A stretch of 46,276 bases of DNA from Alkalihalobacillus alcalophilus ATCC 27647 = CGMCC 1.3604 (lineage in GTDB: Bacteria; Bacillota; Bacilli; Bacillales; Bacillaceae_D), in the NCBI RefSeq assembly GCF_000292245.2, contig NZ_ALPT02000037.1, positions 1 through 46,276 on the forward strand. Direction: 5' to 3'. Position 1 is the stretch's first letter. Every line of letters begins with the position of its first letter. The notes under the pieces were generated by a model. It saw nothing but the letters and a program-made list of their open reading frames with translations, made no database searches and was not told the origin of the DNA. Positions 24,125 to 33,480 of this stretch are shown here, piece after piece. Made by a program: the position numbers and the translations under genes.

Positions 24125-26584
24125 TTATTTTTCAAACTGTCCGTGCTTATTAAAGGTTAATTTAAAGAAAGCTATTGTTAGCCCAAGAGATAAGACAAGC
24201 AACCCAGCTAAAAATAATAGACTCGAAATAGCAAGGGAGGTCGATTCCATAAAGATTAGTGAGCGAAAACCTAAGACAGAATAGGTCATCGGTAACCAGC
24301 CGTGGATGGATTGTAATGGAGATGATAATAATTCGACTGGAAAACTTCCACCACTACCACCGAGCTGGACAATAAGCAAAATGATCGCGACAAATCGTCC
24401 AGGATTATCTAGAATACTAACAAGCGAAAAGATAAAGGTGACAAAAACAAGTCCGGTAAACAAGCTAAAGAAAACAAAGGCGATAGGGTGGGTCGTATCA
24501 AGCCCAATGACAAATAATAAAAATAAACTAACTAATAAGCTTTGAATAATCGAAATCATCCAGACGACACCGAGTTTTCCTGTAAACCAATGTAACCAGT
24601 TTTCGTGTAGTCCAAGCGGTTTACGAAATGGGAAGATAATCGATAAAGTTAACCCACCAACATATAAACCAATCGATAAAAAGTACGGACTTAATCCTTC
24701 TCCATAAGAGTAATTTTGCTCCGTGTGCTTACTTGTTGATTGCACCGGGTGTGAGATCATTTTTTGTTGGTCATCATTTGGATCAACTTGTAAGACCGAA
24801 TCTTCTAAAGACTGCATGTTATTAGATAAACGTTCTGTTCCTTCATATAAAGAAAGCAGGCCTTCTGTTAATTGATGAGTACCATCACTTGCTTCTGCTA
24901 GCTTTTCACTTAATAAACTACTCCCATCGTCTAAATCCTTTAAACCATCATTTAATGTCACAAATCCATCTATTGCTTCATTGCTCATAGCTACTGCCTC
25001 ATGATAAGTAGCAGAAATAAAATTAATTCCTTTATCAAGTTCTTGCAGCTGGTTTATTAATTTCGTTTCCAGATCAACGGCATTTGAGCTGATATCAACA
25101 AAAGAAGGAACCATTTTAGTCGTTTCATCAACCTTTTGCAAGAGAGAATCAATTAAATTCTGATAGTTTTTCATAGATTGTGAGAGTGTTTCAATTAATG
25201 AAAAGCCTTTTTGTTGTTGTTCTTCTAAAGTTTGTGTAAAAGCTTCTAACAATTGAATAACATCATCAATCTGATCATTAAGCTGGGTATTGTTTTTTTC
25301 ACTTTCAACGATCGATTTTTCTAAACGATTAATGGCGTTATTTTGGGCTTGTAACCCATTTTCGACACCGCTTTGCATTTGGTCATACCATGAAGTGATT
25401 TCTTCGATTTCTCGCCACTCTGGTAAGTGATCGTCCATGGTTGGCTCAAATTGATCGAGTGTTTTATTAAGCAAAAGTAAATTAGATTGGGCATCATTTA
25501 AAAGATTTTGAACGTCCGATAAATTTTGCGACGTAATGTTTTGATTATTTACTAACTGATTTGAAACTTTTTGAAGTTCCTTTAAGGTAGATTGAATGTT
25601 TTCAATCAGATCATTTATACCTACTTCGAATTGTTCAAGTTCAGAAGAAAGTGAATCTAATTGAGCAGATATGTCGGCGAGTTGTAAAGAAGTGTTGGTA
25701 AGAAAATGATAAAACTCGTCAAAATGGTCTTGCATTGGTTCTAACTCTTCAGCGAGTTTGGAAATAGGTTTTTTTTCAAGTGTTTGGATCCATTGTTGAT
25801 TCTGTGTTTGAAAATCAGTTAACTTTTCTTCCATTTGCTGTAATGAGTTGGACTGTTGTAATTGTTCTTGTAATTGCTGAGCTTGAAGTAAGAACTCTGC
25901 TACTCCGCTAGAAGCCTCGTTTATACCATCACTAATTTCGTTTGAACCCGTTGATAATTGTTCAATGGCCGCTTCTAATGACTCCAAGTTGGCATAAGCC
26001 TTTTCCGTCCCTTCCATAATTTCAGCTGAACCTTCATTTAACAAGATAATCGCATCTGCCATTTGGCTAAAGACATCATTTGCGACTTTTATATAAGCAA
26101 ATGTTAAGGAGCGCGAAAGTTCTTCTTCCATTGTAGAAATAGCCGTACTGGCAATTTGTGAAGTGACAAAATTGTAGTCTTCATTTATTTCGTAAAAAAT
26201 CGATGGGGTGTCTGGATCTGTGTTTTGGACAGACAGTATTTTCTCAGAAAAATTAGTAGGGATTTCGACGTAGAAATAATAATCAAAGTTTGCGAGTCCT
26301 GCTTCTGCTTCTTCTTTTGAGACAAAATCAAATAAAAAAGCAGGATCCTCTCTTAACTCCGCAACAAAATCATCACCAGCGTGAATTTCTTCCCCTTCAA
26401 ATTCAGCTCCTTCGTCTTCATTTACAACCGCAACAGGGAGCTGGTCAATTTGGTCATATGGGTCCCAAAAAAAACTAATCAATAGCCCACCATATAATAA
26501 CGGCATAACCGCAATACCGAGCAAGGCGATAAATAGTTTTTTATCCTTCCATATTCCTTTTAATTCAGTTAAAAATCCGTTCAT
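24125..26584 (-). CDS. yhgE: YhgE/Pip family membrane protein (ABC-2 type, ESX/LXG-secretion-like)
   Basis: 819 aa. One N-terminal membrane segment (about 18-38, IALLGIAVMPLLYGGLLISFF), an extracellular region of about 600 residues starting with the conserved LPVAVVNEDEGAEFEG and dominated by long Gln/Leu/Asn-rich coiled coil, and about six membrane segments from residue 650 on. This is the YhgE/Pip domain arrangement (phage infection protein of Lactococcus, YueB-related). The family acts as phage receptors or envelope export components. It is in one operon with the TetR gene, 33 bases upstream. Exact role unknown. Confidence 0.88.
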   Translation of the reverse strand: MNGFLTELKGIWKDKKLFIALLGIAVMPLLYGGLLISFFWDPYDQIDQLPVAVVNEDEGAEFEGEEIHAGDDFVAELREDPAFLFDFVSKEEAEAGLANFDYYFYVEIPTNFSEKILSVQNTDPDTPSIFYEINEDYNFVTSQIASTAISTMEEELSRSLTFAYIKVANDVFSQMADAIILLNEGSAEIMEGTEKAYANLESLEAAIEQLSTGSNEISDGINEASSGVAEFLLQAQQLQEQLQQSNSLQQMEEKLTDFQTQNQQWIQTLEKKPISKLAEELEPMQDHFDEFYHFLTNTSLQLADISAQLDSLSSELEQFEVGINDLIENIQSTLKELQKVSNQLVNNQNITSQNLSDVQNLLNDAQSNLLLLNKTLDQFEPTMDDHLPEWREIEEITSWYDQMQSGVENGLQAQNNAINRLEKSIVESEKNNTQLNDQIDDVIQLLEAFTQTLEEQQQKGFSLIETLSQSMKNYQNLIDSLLQKVDETTKMVPSFVDISSNAVDLETKLINQLQELDKGINFISATYHEAVAMSNEAIDGFVTLNDGLKDLDDGSSLLSEKLAEASDGTHQLTEGLLSLYEGTERLSNNMQSLEDSVLQVDPNDDQQKMISHPVQSTSKHTEQNYSYGEGLSPYFLSIGLYVGGLTLSIIFPFRKPLGLHENWLHWFTGKLGVVWMISIIQSLLVSLFLLFVIGLDTTHPIAFVFFSLFTGLVFVTFIFSLVSILDNPGRFVAIILLIVQLGGSGGSFPVELLSSPLQSIHGWLPMTYSVLGFRSLIFMESTSLAISSLLFLAGLLVLSLGLTIAFFKLTFNKHGQFEK

Positions 26585-26617
26585 AATACACCTCGTTTTG
26601 TTGGTAAAAGCATAAAT

Positions 26618-27193
26618 TTATGTTGTTTTCATTTCACTCATAAAGTGAGATTTAAAGATGGTTATAATTTCGTCTTGTTTTAATGGTTTATACGTTTCTT
26701 CATAATCAGAGACAAGTAGGATATAAGTTTTATACATTAAATAGGCCGTAACATGGCGATGGGTTGTTTGAAATTTCTTGTTTTCTTCTGCTTGTTTTAA
26801 AAGTTGATCAATGGCATCAATAATGACATTCTCGATTTCCTTTAAGGCTCTTTTGGAATTTTCAGAGGCAAATACATTCATTTCATGATGGAGTTTCGTC
26901 ATAAATTTGTGCTGCTTTCTGAATGTTAAAAGCTCTGCTAAGGCCGAACTGATATTATCAAAAAGATCCTTGTTTTCAGAGATAGAGCGTTGAAAAACCT
27001 CTTGTACTTCCGCAATAATTTCTTGTAAAACGGCATTAAAAAGGTCTTCTTTATTTTTAAAGGTTGTGTAAATAGTCCCTTTTCCGACATTGGCTAATTT
27101 GGCCACTTGATCAATGGTTGTTGCTTTAAATCCATACATGGAAAAAGATTCGGCCGCGGCATCTAAAATGATTTTTCGTTTATTTTTTAACAT
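26618..27193 (-). CDS. yhgD: TetR/AcrR family regulator, YhgD-like
   Basis: 191 aa from ATG 27193, seven bases after AAAGGA; the ATG 21 bases further up lacks a ribosome site. The N-terminal HTH (RKIILDAAAESFSMYGFKATTIDQVAKLANVGKGTIYTTFKNKEDLF) is typical. The C-terminal ligand domain is all-helical. Position before yhgE reproduces the B. subtilis yhgD-yhgE pair; it probably represses the operon through the dyad just upstream. Confidence 0.88.
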   Translation of the reverse strand: MLKNKRKIILDAAAESFSMYGFKATTIDQVAKLANVGKGTIYTTFKNKEDLFNAVLQEIIAEVQEVFQRSISENKDLFDNISSALAELLTFRKQHKFMTKLHHEMNVFASENSKRALKEIENVIIDAIDQLLKQAEENKKFQTTHRHVTAYLMYKTYILLVSDYEETYKPLKQDEIITIFKSHFMSEMKTT

Positions 27194-27215
27194 AATAAAG
27201 TCCTTTCGATTCATA

Positions 27216-27246
27216 AAAATGACTATATGACTAATTCAGTCATTTT
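27216..27246. promoter_or_regulatory. Probable TetR operator before yhgD
   Basis: A dyad TGACT-AATTC-AGTCA (27228-27242) lies inside a larger repeat in which AAAATGACT (27216-27224) is repeated inverted as AGTCATTTT (27238-27246). It is 23 bases upstream of the chosen yhgD start, a suitable site for autorepression. The remaining 280 bases to asnO show no further credible gene. Confidence 0.6.
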
Positions 27247-27530
27247 CTTGTAATGTTGTTCATTTTAGAACAGATGGGCGGAGAAAACAAGAAAAGAACT
27301 CGTAAAAAATTGCCGCTGATTATGAACAAATATGGGATGTTTTTGTGGAAGGGTTTTCAATTTGAGAGCAAATACTTGTGCGAGAAAGTGCTGAAGAGAA
27401 ACCAAATCGAAACCGGAATGAAAGAAGAACGATCGCAGATGAAGCTGAATATGATATGGAATGAGGGAGCCCAGAGATAAGGTAGAAGAGAACATTAGTA
27501 GAAAATTATTCCCAAAGGGGCTGATGATAT

Positions 27531-29378
27531 ATGTGTGGTATTACAGGTTGGATTGATTGGCAACTTGATATGCGAAAAGAGAAAGAGGAAGTTTTAAAAA
27601 TGGCCACGACGTTAAATAGAAGGGGACCAGATGCTTTAAATGTTTGGACGGAGCAGCATGTTGGTTTTGGGCATGCACGTCTTATTGTTGTGGATCCAGA
27701 AGGTGGAGCTCAGCCGATGCAACGTGTTGTCAAAAATAAGACTTATACGATCGTCTATAATGGAGAGTTGTACAATACAGAAGACTTGCGTACGGAATTA
27801 TTAAAATTAGGTCATACATTTAATGGTCATTCAGATACAGAAGTCTTATTAAAGTCATACATTGAATGGGGATATCAGTGCTTAGAAAAATTGAATGGCA
27901 TTTTTGCGTTTGCGATCTGGAATGAGCAAGATCAGAGTTTATTTATGGCACGAGATCGTCTTGGGGTTAAACCTTTATTTTATACAGTCGCTCATGGCAG
28001 GCTGCTGTTTGCCTCAGAACTCAAAGCGTTACTGGCTCATCGTGACATTGAGCCAGTCGTTGAAAGAGATGGTTTGGCGGAGGTTATTGGATTAAGCCCT
28101 TCACGAACACCAGGGCATGGAATCTATAAGAACATAAATGAATTAAGACCTGCACATATGTTGATTTATGACCGAAATGGGGCAAAAATTAGTCGTTATT
28201 GGATGTTGAAAGGCAAAGAGCATGTGCATTCTACCGAAGAAACAGCTGAACATATTCAAGCCCTATTAAAAGATGTGGTCAAAAGACAGCTTTTTGCCGA
28301 TGTTCCTGTGGGAATGTTTTTGTCTGGTGGAGTGGATTCAAGTGCATTAACAGCTCTCGCTGCAAAAATTTATGAGGAACAAGGCAAAGGAAAAATCCGC
28401 AGTTATTCTATTGATTATGATGAGAATGATAAATATTTTAAAGCGAATGACTATCAACCAAATTCCGATGCTCCTTGGATTAAAAAGGTGTCTAAAGAAT
28501 TAAATACAAATCATTATAATGCTGTTATTTCCATTGAAGAATTGGCTAATTATTTGGAGGAAGCTGTTATAGTACGAGATTTACCTGGAATGGCTGATAT
28601 TGATTCTTCTTTGTTATGGTTTTGTAAAGAAATAAAAAATGATGTTACGGTCGGCCTCTCTGGAGAATGTGCCGATGAGATCTTTGGTGGTTACCCATGG
28701 TTCTATCGTGAGGATTTACTAAATTTAGACTTTTTCCCGTGGATGCGTTCCATTGATGAGCGTGAAGCTTTATTAAATGACAAATGGAAAAAGAAGCTTG
28801 ATTTAAAAGATCATGTATATCAAAGTTATAAAGCGACTATTAAAGAAACACCAAAGTTTGCAAAGGATAATAAAACTGAGTCTCGCAGGCGTGAAATGGC
28901 CTATTTAAATATGATTTGGTTTATGAGCAATTTACTCGAGAGAAAGGACCGGATGAGTATGGGGGCGAGCTTAGAGGTCCGTGTGCCGTTCTCTGACCAC
29001 CGATTAGTTGAATATGTTTGGAACATCCCGTGGGAAATGAAACAACTTGAGGGACGAGAAAAAGGCATCTTAAGAAAAGCTTTAGAAGGGGTATTATCAA
29101 ATGATGTGCTTTATCGGAAAAAAAGCCCGTATCCGAAAACACATCACCCTCTTTACACAAAAACAGTGCAAGAAAAAATGAAACAAATTTTAAAGGAAAA
29201 AGATGGTCCACTCTTTGATTTTATTAATAAGGACCGTTTGCAAGAAATCGCTGATACGGGAGGGCTCCCAGCTGGAAAACCGTATTTTGGTCAGTTAATG
29301 GCTGGTCCACAGCTTCTGGCTCATTTTGTGCAAATGGATTATTGGATGAGAACATATAATGTGAAAATAGAAGGGTAA
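27531..29378 (+). CDS. asnO: Glutamine-hydrolysing asparagine synthetase AsnO type
   Basis: 615 aa, full length. Cys2 (MCGITGW) is the glutaminase nucleophile; RRGPDA, GHARLIVVD and NGELYN complete the Ntn domain to about residue 200. The synthetase half has the pyrophosphate loop SGGVDSS (265-271), LSGECADEIFGGYPW and LEVRVPFSDHRLVEY. The sequence resembles B. subtilis AsnO more than AsnB (e.g. IVVDPEGGAQPM). It makes asparagine from aspartate with glutamine as donor. AAAGGGG precedes the ATG. A short gap leads to an SDR gene, possibly co-transcribed. Confidence 0.93.
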   Translation: MCGITGWIDWQLDMRKEKEEVLKMATTLNRRGPDALNVWTEQHVGFGHARLIVVDPEGGAQPMQRVVKNKTYTIVYNGELYNTEDLRTELLKLGHTFNGHSDTEVLLKSYIEWGYQCLEKLNGIFAFAIWNEQDQSLFMARDRLGVKPLFYTVAHGRLLFASELKALLAHRDIEPVVERDGLAEVIGLSPSRTPGHGIYKNINELRPAHMLIYDRNGAKISRYWMLKGKEHVHSTEETAEHIQALLKDVVKRQLFADVPVGMFLSGGVDSSALTALAAKIYEEQGKGKIRSYSIDYDENDKYFKANDYQPNSDAPWIKKVSKELNTNHYNAVISIEELANYLEEAVIVRDLPGMADIDSSLLWFCKEIKNDVTVGLSGECADEIFGGYPWFYREDLLNLDFFPWMRSIDEREALLNDKWKKKLDLKDHVYQSYKATIKETPKFAKDNKTESRRREMAYLNMIWFMSNLLERKDRMSMGASLEVRVPFSDHRLVEYVWNIPWEMKQLEGREKGILRKALEGVLSNDVLYRKKSPYPKTHHPLYTKTVQEKMKQILKEKDGPLFDFINKDRLQEIADTGGLPAGKPYFGQLMAGPQLLAHFVQMDYWMRTYNVKIEG

Positions 29379-29497
29379 GTAAACATTAGCTCTTAAGTGC
29401 GATAATTTATGCTTAAGGGCTTTTCGGTTTACAAATGAAAGGTGCAAATTTATACTATTTGTATTTACTGGATAGACGGTCGAGGAGTGAAAAAATA

Positions 29498-30241
29498 ATG
29501 GATAAACAAGTTGTCATCGTCACAGGAGCGGCAAATGGAATTGGAAAAGTAGTAACCAAAACGTATGCAGAAAAAGGATTTATTGTTTTTGCACTGGATG
29601 TTAATCAGGAGGATTTAGAAAAGAGTTGTCAGCCTTTAATAGAGAATCATTATGAAGTGTATTCGCTTGTCTGTGATGTTCGTAGTGAAAGTGAAATTAA
29701 ACAAGCACTTACCGTCATAAAGGAGCAAGTAGAGCAAATTGATATTTTAATTAATAATGCAGGGGTATCCCGTATGAAGTCGATGTTTGAATTGACTTTA
29801 GAAGAATGGGAGGACATAATCAAAACCAATTTAACAAGTGTGTTTTTATTAACTAAAGAAGTTGCAAAGGTGATGAAAAAAAATCAACATGGTGGTCGGA
29901 TTGTGAACATTGCTTCTACTAGAGCTTATATGTCTGAGCCGAATAGCGAGGCTTATGCAGCTTCAAAAGGTGGGATTATTGCTTTAACACATGCTTTAGC
30001 AGCTTCCTTACAAAAAGAGAAAATTACCGTAAATTCGATTAGTCCAGGTTGGATACATACAGGAGAAGAATCTGAGTTACGTTCAGTCGATCATGAACAA
30101 CATTTTTCTAAAAGAGTAGGAACCGCCGCCGATATAGCAAGAGCTTGCCTCTTTTTAACCGATTTTGCCAATGATTTTGTTAATGGAGAAAATGTAACAA
30201 TTGACGGGGGAATGACGAAAAAAATGATTTATGAACAGTGA
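29498..30241 (+). CDS. SDR family oxidoreductase
   Basis: 247 aa from ATG 29498, with GAGGAGTG upstream; the longer frame to 29435 has no ribosome site. TGAANGIG cofactor loop at residue 8, NNAGVSRM, catalytic Ser in IASTRA, YAASKGG, and the C-terminal FVNGENVTIDGGM of classical 3-oxoacyl-ACP/glucose dehydrogenase-like enzymes. Substrate not predictable. It lies 119 bases after asnO. Confidence 0.88.
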   Translation: MDKQVVIVTGAANGIGKVVTKTYAEKGFIVFALDVNQEDLEKSCQPLIENHYEVYSLVCDVRSESEIKQALTVIKEQVEQIDILINNAGVSRMKSMFELTLEEWEDIIKTNLTSVFLLTKEVAKVMKKNQHGGRIVNIASTRAYMSEPNSEAYAASKGGIIALTHALAASLQKEKITVNSISPGWIHTGEESELRSVDHEQHFSKRVGTAADIARACLFLTDFANDFVNGENVTIDGGMTKKMIYEQ

Positions 30242-30349
30242 AGAGAAAACAGTTAAAGAAGACTCGTTTAAAAGGCTCATTTAGCCTTTTGAAGGGACTT
30301 TTTTTGTTTGGAAGTATTTAGGGTGTGCTGTATTGAGGTTAGTCTTAGG

Positions 30350-30555
30350 TGGTGATAGGTAATGAAAATAGTGATTTGTCGAGATTAGAGTGCGAAAAAG
30401 TGGTGATAGGTAAAGAAAAAAGAGAATGGCCAGGATTAGGGTGCGAAAAACAGGTGATAAGTAATGAAAAAGCCGTGCTGATGGACTAAGTGTGCGAAAA
30501 ACGAGGGATAAGTAATGAAACTCATAAAATCTTGAAACTAGGGTACGAATTCCTG
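30350..30555 (+). repeat. 51-bp tandem repeat, four degenerate units
   Basis: Units begin at about 30351, 30402, 30453 and 30504, an exact 51-base step. Each has GGTGATAAGTAATGAAA, about 18 variable bases and GGGTGCGAAAAA. On the minus strand the period of 17 codons gives a frame with YLSPVFRTL repeated, but it has no ribosome site and uses no family I know, so I treat it as a repeat and not a gene. Confidence 0.85.
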
Positions 30556-30600
30556 TTTTATGAATAATAAAAGGCAGTACCTTCAAACTCTCTGAAACAA

Positions 30601-30629
30601 TTGACAGAATATGAGATTAATATTATTAT
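30601..30629 (+). promoter_or_regulatory. Promoter of bioB
   Basis: TTGACA (30601-30606), 17-bp spacer, TATTAT (30624-30629), immediately followed by the BirA operator. Confidence 0.85.
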
Positions 30630-30636
30630 TTTTATA

Positions 30637-30667
30637 TTGTTAACTAAATTTATTTACAGGTTAACAA
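30637..30667. promoter_or_regulatory. BirA operator of bioB
   Basis: TTGTTAAC (30637-30644), 15 bases, GTTAACAA (30660-30667): a perfect inverted repeat identical to the Bacillus BirA half-sites. It covers the expected transcription start, so biotinyl-5'-AMP-bound BirA would repress bioB. Confidence 0.93.
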
Positions 30668-30711
30668 AAAGTGGTTACATAAAAATGATTGTTTTTGAAT
30701 GGGGGCAGATG

Positions 30712-31719
30712 ATGACTAAATGGATGAAACTTTCAGAACAAGTGTTAGCTGGTGTTGAACTGACAAATGAAGAGGCACTTTCGATTTTAGATTGTCCGGA
30801 TGATGACGTTTTACTTCTTATGCATGCAGCTTTTCAAATAAGAAAGTTTTACTATGGGAAAAAAGTAAAATTGAATATGATTATGAACGCCAAATCGGGT
30901 TTATGCCCAGAAAATTGTGGTTATTGTTCACAATCGTCCATTTCAAAAGCACCGATTAATTCCTATCGGTTTGTTGAGAAAGAGACGATTGTGGAAGGAG
31001 CGAAACGTGCGTATGAATTAAATATTGGCACGTACTGTATTGTGGCTAGTGGGAGAGGTCCGGCGAATAAAGAAGTTGATAAGGTAGTTGAAGCTGTAAA
31101 AGAAATCAAGGAAAAATACGGAATGAAAATATGTGCCTGTCTTGGGTTGTTAAAGCCAGAACAAGCGCAGAAGTTAAAAGAAGCGGGTGTTGACCGCTAT
31201 AATCATAATATTAATACTTCCAAAAATAATCATCTAAACATTACAACCTCACATACATACGACGACCGAGTTAATACAGTGGAAACGGCCAAGGGGGCAG
31301 GCTTGTCTCCATGTTCAGGTGTGATTGTTGGGATGAAAGAAACAAAAGAAGATGTTGTTGATATGGCTTTTAGTTTAAAATATCTTGATGCAGATTCCAT
31401 CCCTGTTAACTTTTTACATGCGATAGATGGGACACCACTTGAAGGGGTCGAGGAATTAAATCCACTTTATTGTTTAAAAGTGTTGGCCTTATTTCGTTTC
31501 ATTAATCCAAAGAAGGAAATTCGCGTATCTGGAGGAAGGGAAGTGAATCTTCGTACGCTCCAACCTTTAGGGCTTTATGCCGCTAACTCGATTTTTGTCG
31601 GTGATTATTTAACAACTGCCGGACAAGAAGAAACAAAAGATCAGCAAATGTTAACCGATTTAGGCTTTGAGGTTGAATCTGTAGAAGAAATGAAAGCAAG
31701 TTTGGAGAAAATAAAGTAA
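30712..31719 (+). CDS. bioB: Biotin synthase BioB
   Basis: 335 aa from the second of two adjacent ATGs (30709, 30712), six bases after GGGGG. Upstream in-frame codons fall in the promoter and operator and are not translated. Radical SAM enzyme that inserts sulfur into dethiobiotin. CPENCGYCSQS carries the CxxxCxxC of the [4Fe-4S] cluster; YNHNINTS, CSGVIVGMKET and the late SGGRE (Arg ligand of the [2Fe-2S] cluster) are intact. No other bio gene is near. Confidence 0.96.
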   Translation: MTKWMKLSEQVLAGVELTNEEALSILDCPDDDVLLLMHAAFQIRKFYYGKKVKLNMIMNAKSGLCPENCGYCSQSSISKAPINSYRFVEKETIVEGAKRAYELNIGTYCIVASGRGPANKEVDKVVEAVKEIKEKYGMKICACLGLLKPEQAQKLKEAGVDRYNHNINTSKNNHLNITTSHTYDDRVNTVETAKGAGLSPCSGVIVGMKETKEDVVDMAFSLKYLDADSIPVNFLHAIDGTPLEGVEELNPLYCLKVLALFRFINPKKEIRVSGGREVNLRTLQPLGLYAANSIFVGDYLTTAGQEETKDQQMLTDLGFEVESVEEMKASLEKIK

Positions 31720-31842
31720 GGAAAGCCGTCCAAAGCTATTTAGCCGGCGATGATGTGTAAAAAAGGAAGAGAAACGTCGCCAATCGCCGTTTTGGCCGGG
31801 CTTAATAAGTACAACCGCTCAAAATAGCTTAAGAACACAAAA

Positions 31843-31892
31843 AAAGGCTCTCCACATAAGTTCCTCTGGATGAACTTATGGAAGAGCCTTTT
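31843..31892. terminator. Bidirectional terminator between bioB and the permease
   Basis: AAAGGCTCT and CATAAGTTC pair with GAACTTATG and AGAGCCTTT, with A- and T-runs outside. It ends both converging transcripts. Confidence 0.9.
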
Positions 31893-31914
31893 ATCTTTGG
31901 TTTGAATAGCAAGT

Positions 31915-33429
31915 CTATGCGGCGTTCTTTTTCTCATGCTCATTTATTTGCTGATTTGGTTTATTCGCAAAATGTAAATAAACAAAGAATACGGCGATAA
32001 GTAGATAGCCTAACATAAAGTCTGGAGCAGCATTAAATGTCAGGGATGGGGAATGCATTAAGCCGATAAAGGATAAGAAAGCAGCAATAACAGAAAAAAT
32101 GCTTGCTTTTATAAAGTCTTTATCAATAATACAAACGGTTACCGCTCCTAGGATAATCGCGGTAAACATCGCTCCTTGTCCAAGTGGAACAATCCCTTCT
32201 GAAATACCTGCGACCACTTCAGGTGCTGCGTTGTTAAATCTTGTCATCATATAGTTTCCTAAATAAGGTAGCATCGCAATCGCAACAGCTGGGTAGTATT
32301 TTTTCTCATTGGAAGAAAAGCTCGTCGCAACCATTGAAATCCCAACAAAAACAAGGATTGGGGCAATTGCAGCCATTGGAATTAGAGCAGATAATACAGC
32401 GACCGCACCCGTTAAAGCAAGGACAGCAAACACTAAAGCGTTTAAAATGCTGTATCCTCGGCCTGCGCCCATCTTTTTTGAACCGACAGTGGCGATATAA
32501 ACAGTCGTTGGGAAAAGTCCACCAAAGAAAGCTCCAATAACGGTTCCCATTCCATCAACGGCTTGACATTCTCGTACGTCATAAGAGTCACCTTCAGCCG
32601 CCATAGCATCGACATTATTCATTGTTTCAACCGCATTATATAAAGAAATTGGAATTAGGACTGCAAATAATCCAACTAATGCACCAAATAGATAAGTAAA
32701 ACCTTCAAAGAACGTAATCGATGGTAAAAATGGATAAAAGCCGATATGTTCAAAAGCGTTCGTAAAATCAGAAATAGATTGATAACCTAATAGAAAAGCG
32801 AGTAAAGTACCAATAATAATAGCAAATAAGGAAGTAGGGATACGAAACGGCATCGAAACTTTTCCAATAATTCCAACGATAATAATTGCTAATGCGACTA
32901 AACCAACGACTGGTACAGAAAATGTATGAAATAACATTTCACCAGCAACAAAAGTTAAAGCAACACCAGCTAATGCACCAAGTAGGGCGGCCCTAGGTAA
33001 GTTATGGCGAACCCAGTTTCCAGTGAATGAGACAGCGACCTCGATAAACCCACTAATTAAAGCGGCGGCAACACCAATTTTCCAAGCAAGTTCATGATCA
33101 CCTGTAATCGCTAAAGCAGGTCCCAAAATACCAAATAAAAAAACGAACATAACCGGAGTACTAATTCCATAAGAGAGGGCTGTTACATCTGTTCGGTTTT
33201 CTTTTTTGGCTAAACGATTTGCTGAGTAAGCATAATAAAGGTTTCCAGCGATAACGGCGACAGCGGCACCTGGTATCACTTTTCCCAATACGATACTAGA
33301 AGGGAAGCCCATCCCGAGCATCGTCACGGCTATTAAAACGAAATTCGCTAAGTTGTTTTGCAGTAAAGCGAAAAAGGCATCCGTATCTTCTTTTTTGTAC
33401 CAAGGGTATACGACACTCTTAGTTGACAT
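31915..33429 (-). CDS. NCS2-type purine/nucleobase permease
   Basis: 504 aa with about twelve to fourteen membrane segments. The N-terminal part (FFALLQNNLANFVLIAVTMLGMGFPSSIVLGKVIPGAAVAVIAGNLYYAYSA, RTDVTALSYGISTPVMF) has the NCS2 'GIsTP' half-helix region. It lies 51 bases after xpt and shares its purine riboswitch, in the place occupied by the xanthine permease pbuX in B. subtilis, but the sequence is not the PbuX branch. Import of xanthine, guanine or hypoxanthine is inferred from context. Confidence 0.85.
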   Translation of the reverse strand: MSTKSVVYPWYKKEDTDAFFALLQNNLANFVLIAVTMLGMGFPSSIVLGKVIPGAAVAVIAGNLYYAYSANRLAKKENRTDVTALSYGISTPVMFVFLFGILGPALAITGDHELAWKIGVAAALISGFIEVAVSFTGNWVRHNLPRAALLGALAGVALTFVAGEMLFHTFSVPVVGLVALAIIIVGIIGKVSMPFRIPTSLFAIIIGTLLAFLLGYQSISDFTNAFEHIGFYPFLPSITFFEGFTYLFGALVGLFAVLIPISLYNAVETMNNVDAMAAEGDSYDVRECQAVDGMGTVIGAFFGGLFPTTVYIATVGSKKMGAGRGYSILNALVFAVLALTGAVAVLSALIPMAAIAPILVFVGISMVATSFSSNEKKYYPAVAIAMLPYLGNYMMTRFNNAAPEVVAGISEGIVPLGQGAMFTAIILGAVTVCIIDKDFIKASIFSVIAAFLSFIGLMHSPSLTFNAAPDFMLGYLLIAVFFVYLHFANKPNQQINEHEKKNAA

Positions 33430-33480
33430 TGAACTCTCCTCTTCATCCTGTAAAAACGATTTGGATGGTTTATATTTTTA

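Noticed and set aside
27253..27495. Overlapping frames of 75 and 76 aa on opposite strands
   Set aside because: Neither has a ribosome site or a recognisable sequence; they lie between the yhgD operator and asnO.
30350..30555. Possible CRISPR array
   Set aside because: Units are degenerate and not separated into constant repeats and unique spacers of fixed type; no cas genes.
30281..30586. 101-aa minus-strand frame with YLSPVFRTL repeats
   Set aside because: Produced by the 51-bp tandem repeat; no ribosome site near its ATG, and it overlaps the sequence before bioB. Kept as a repeat.
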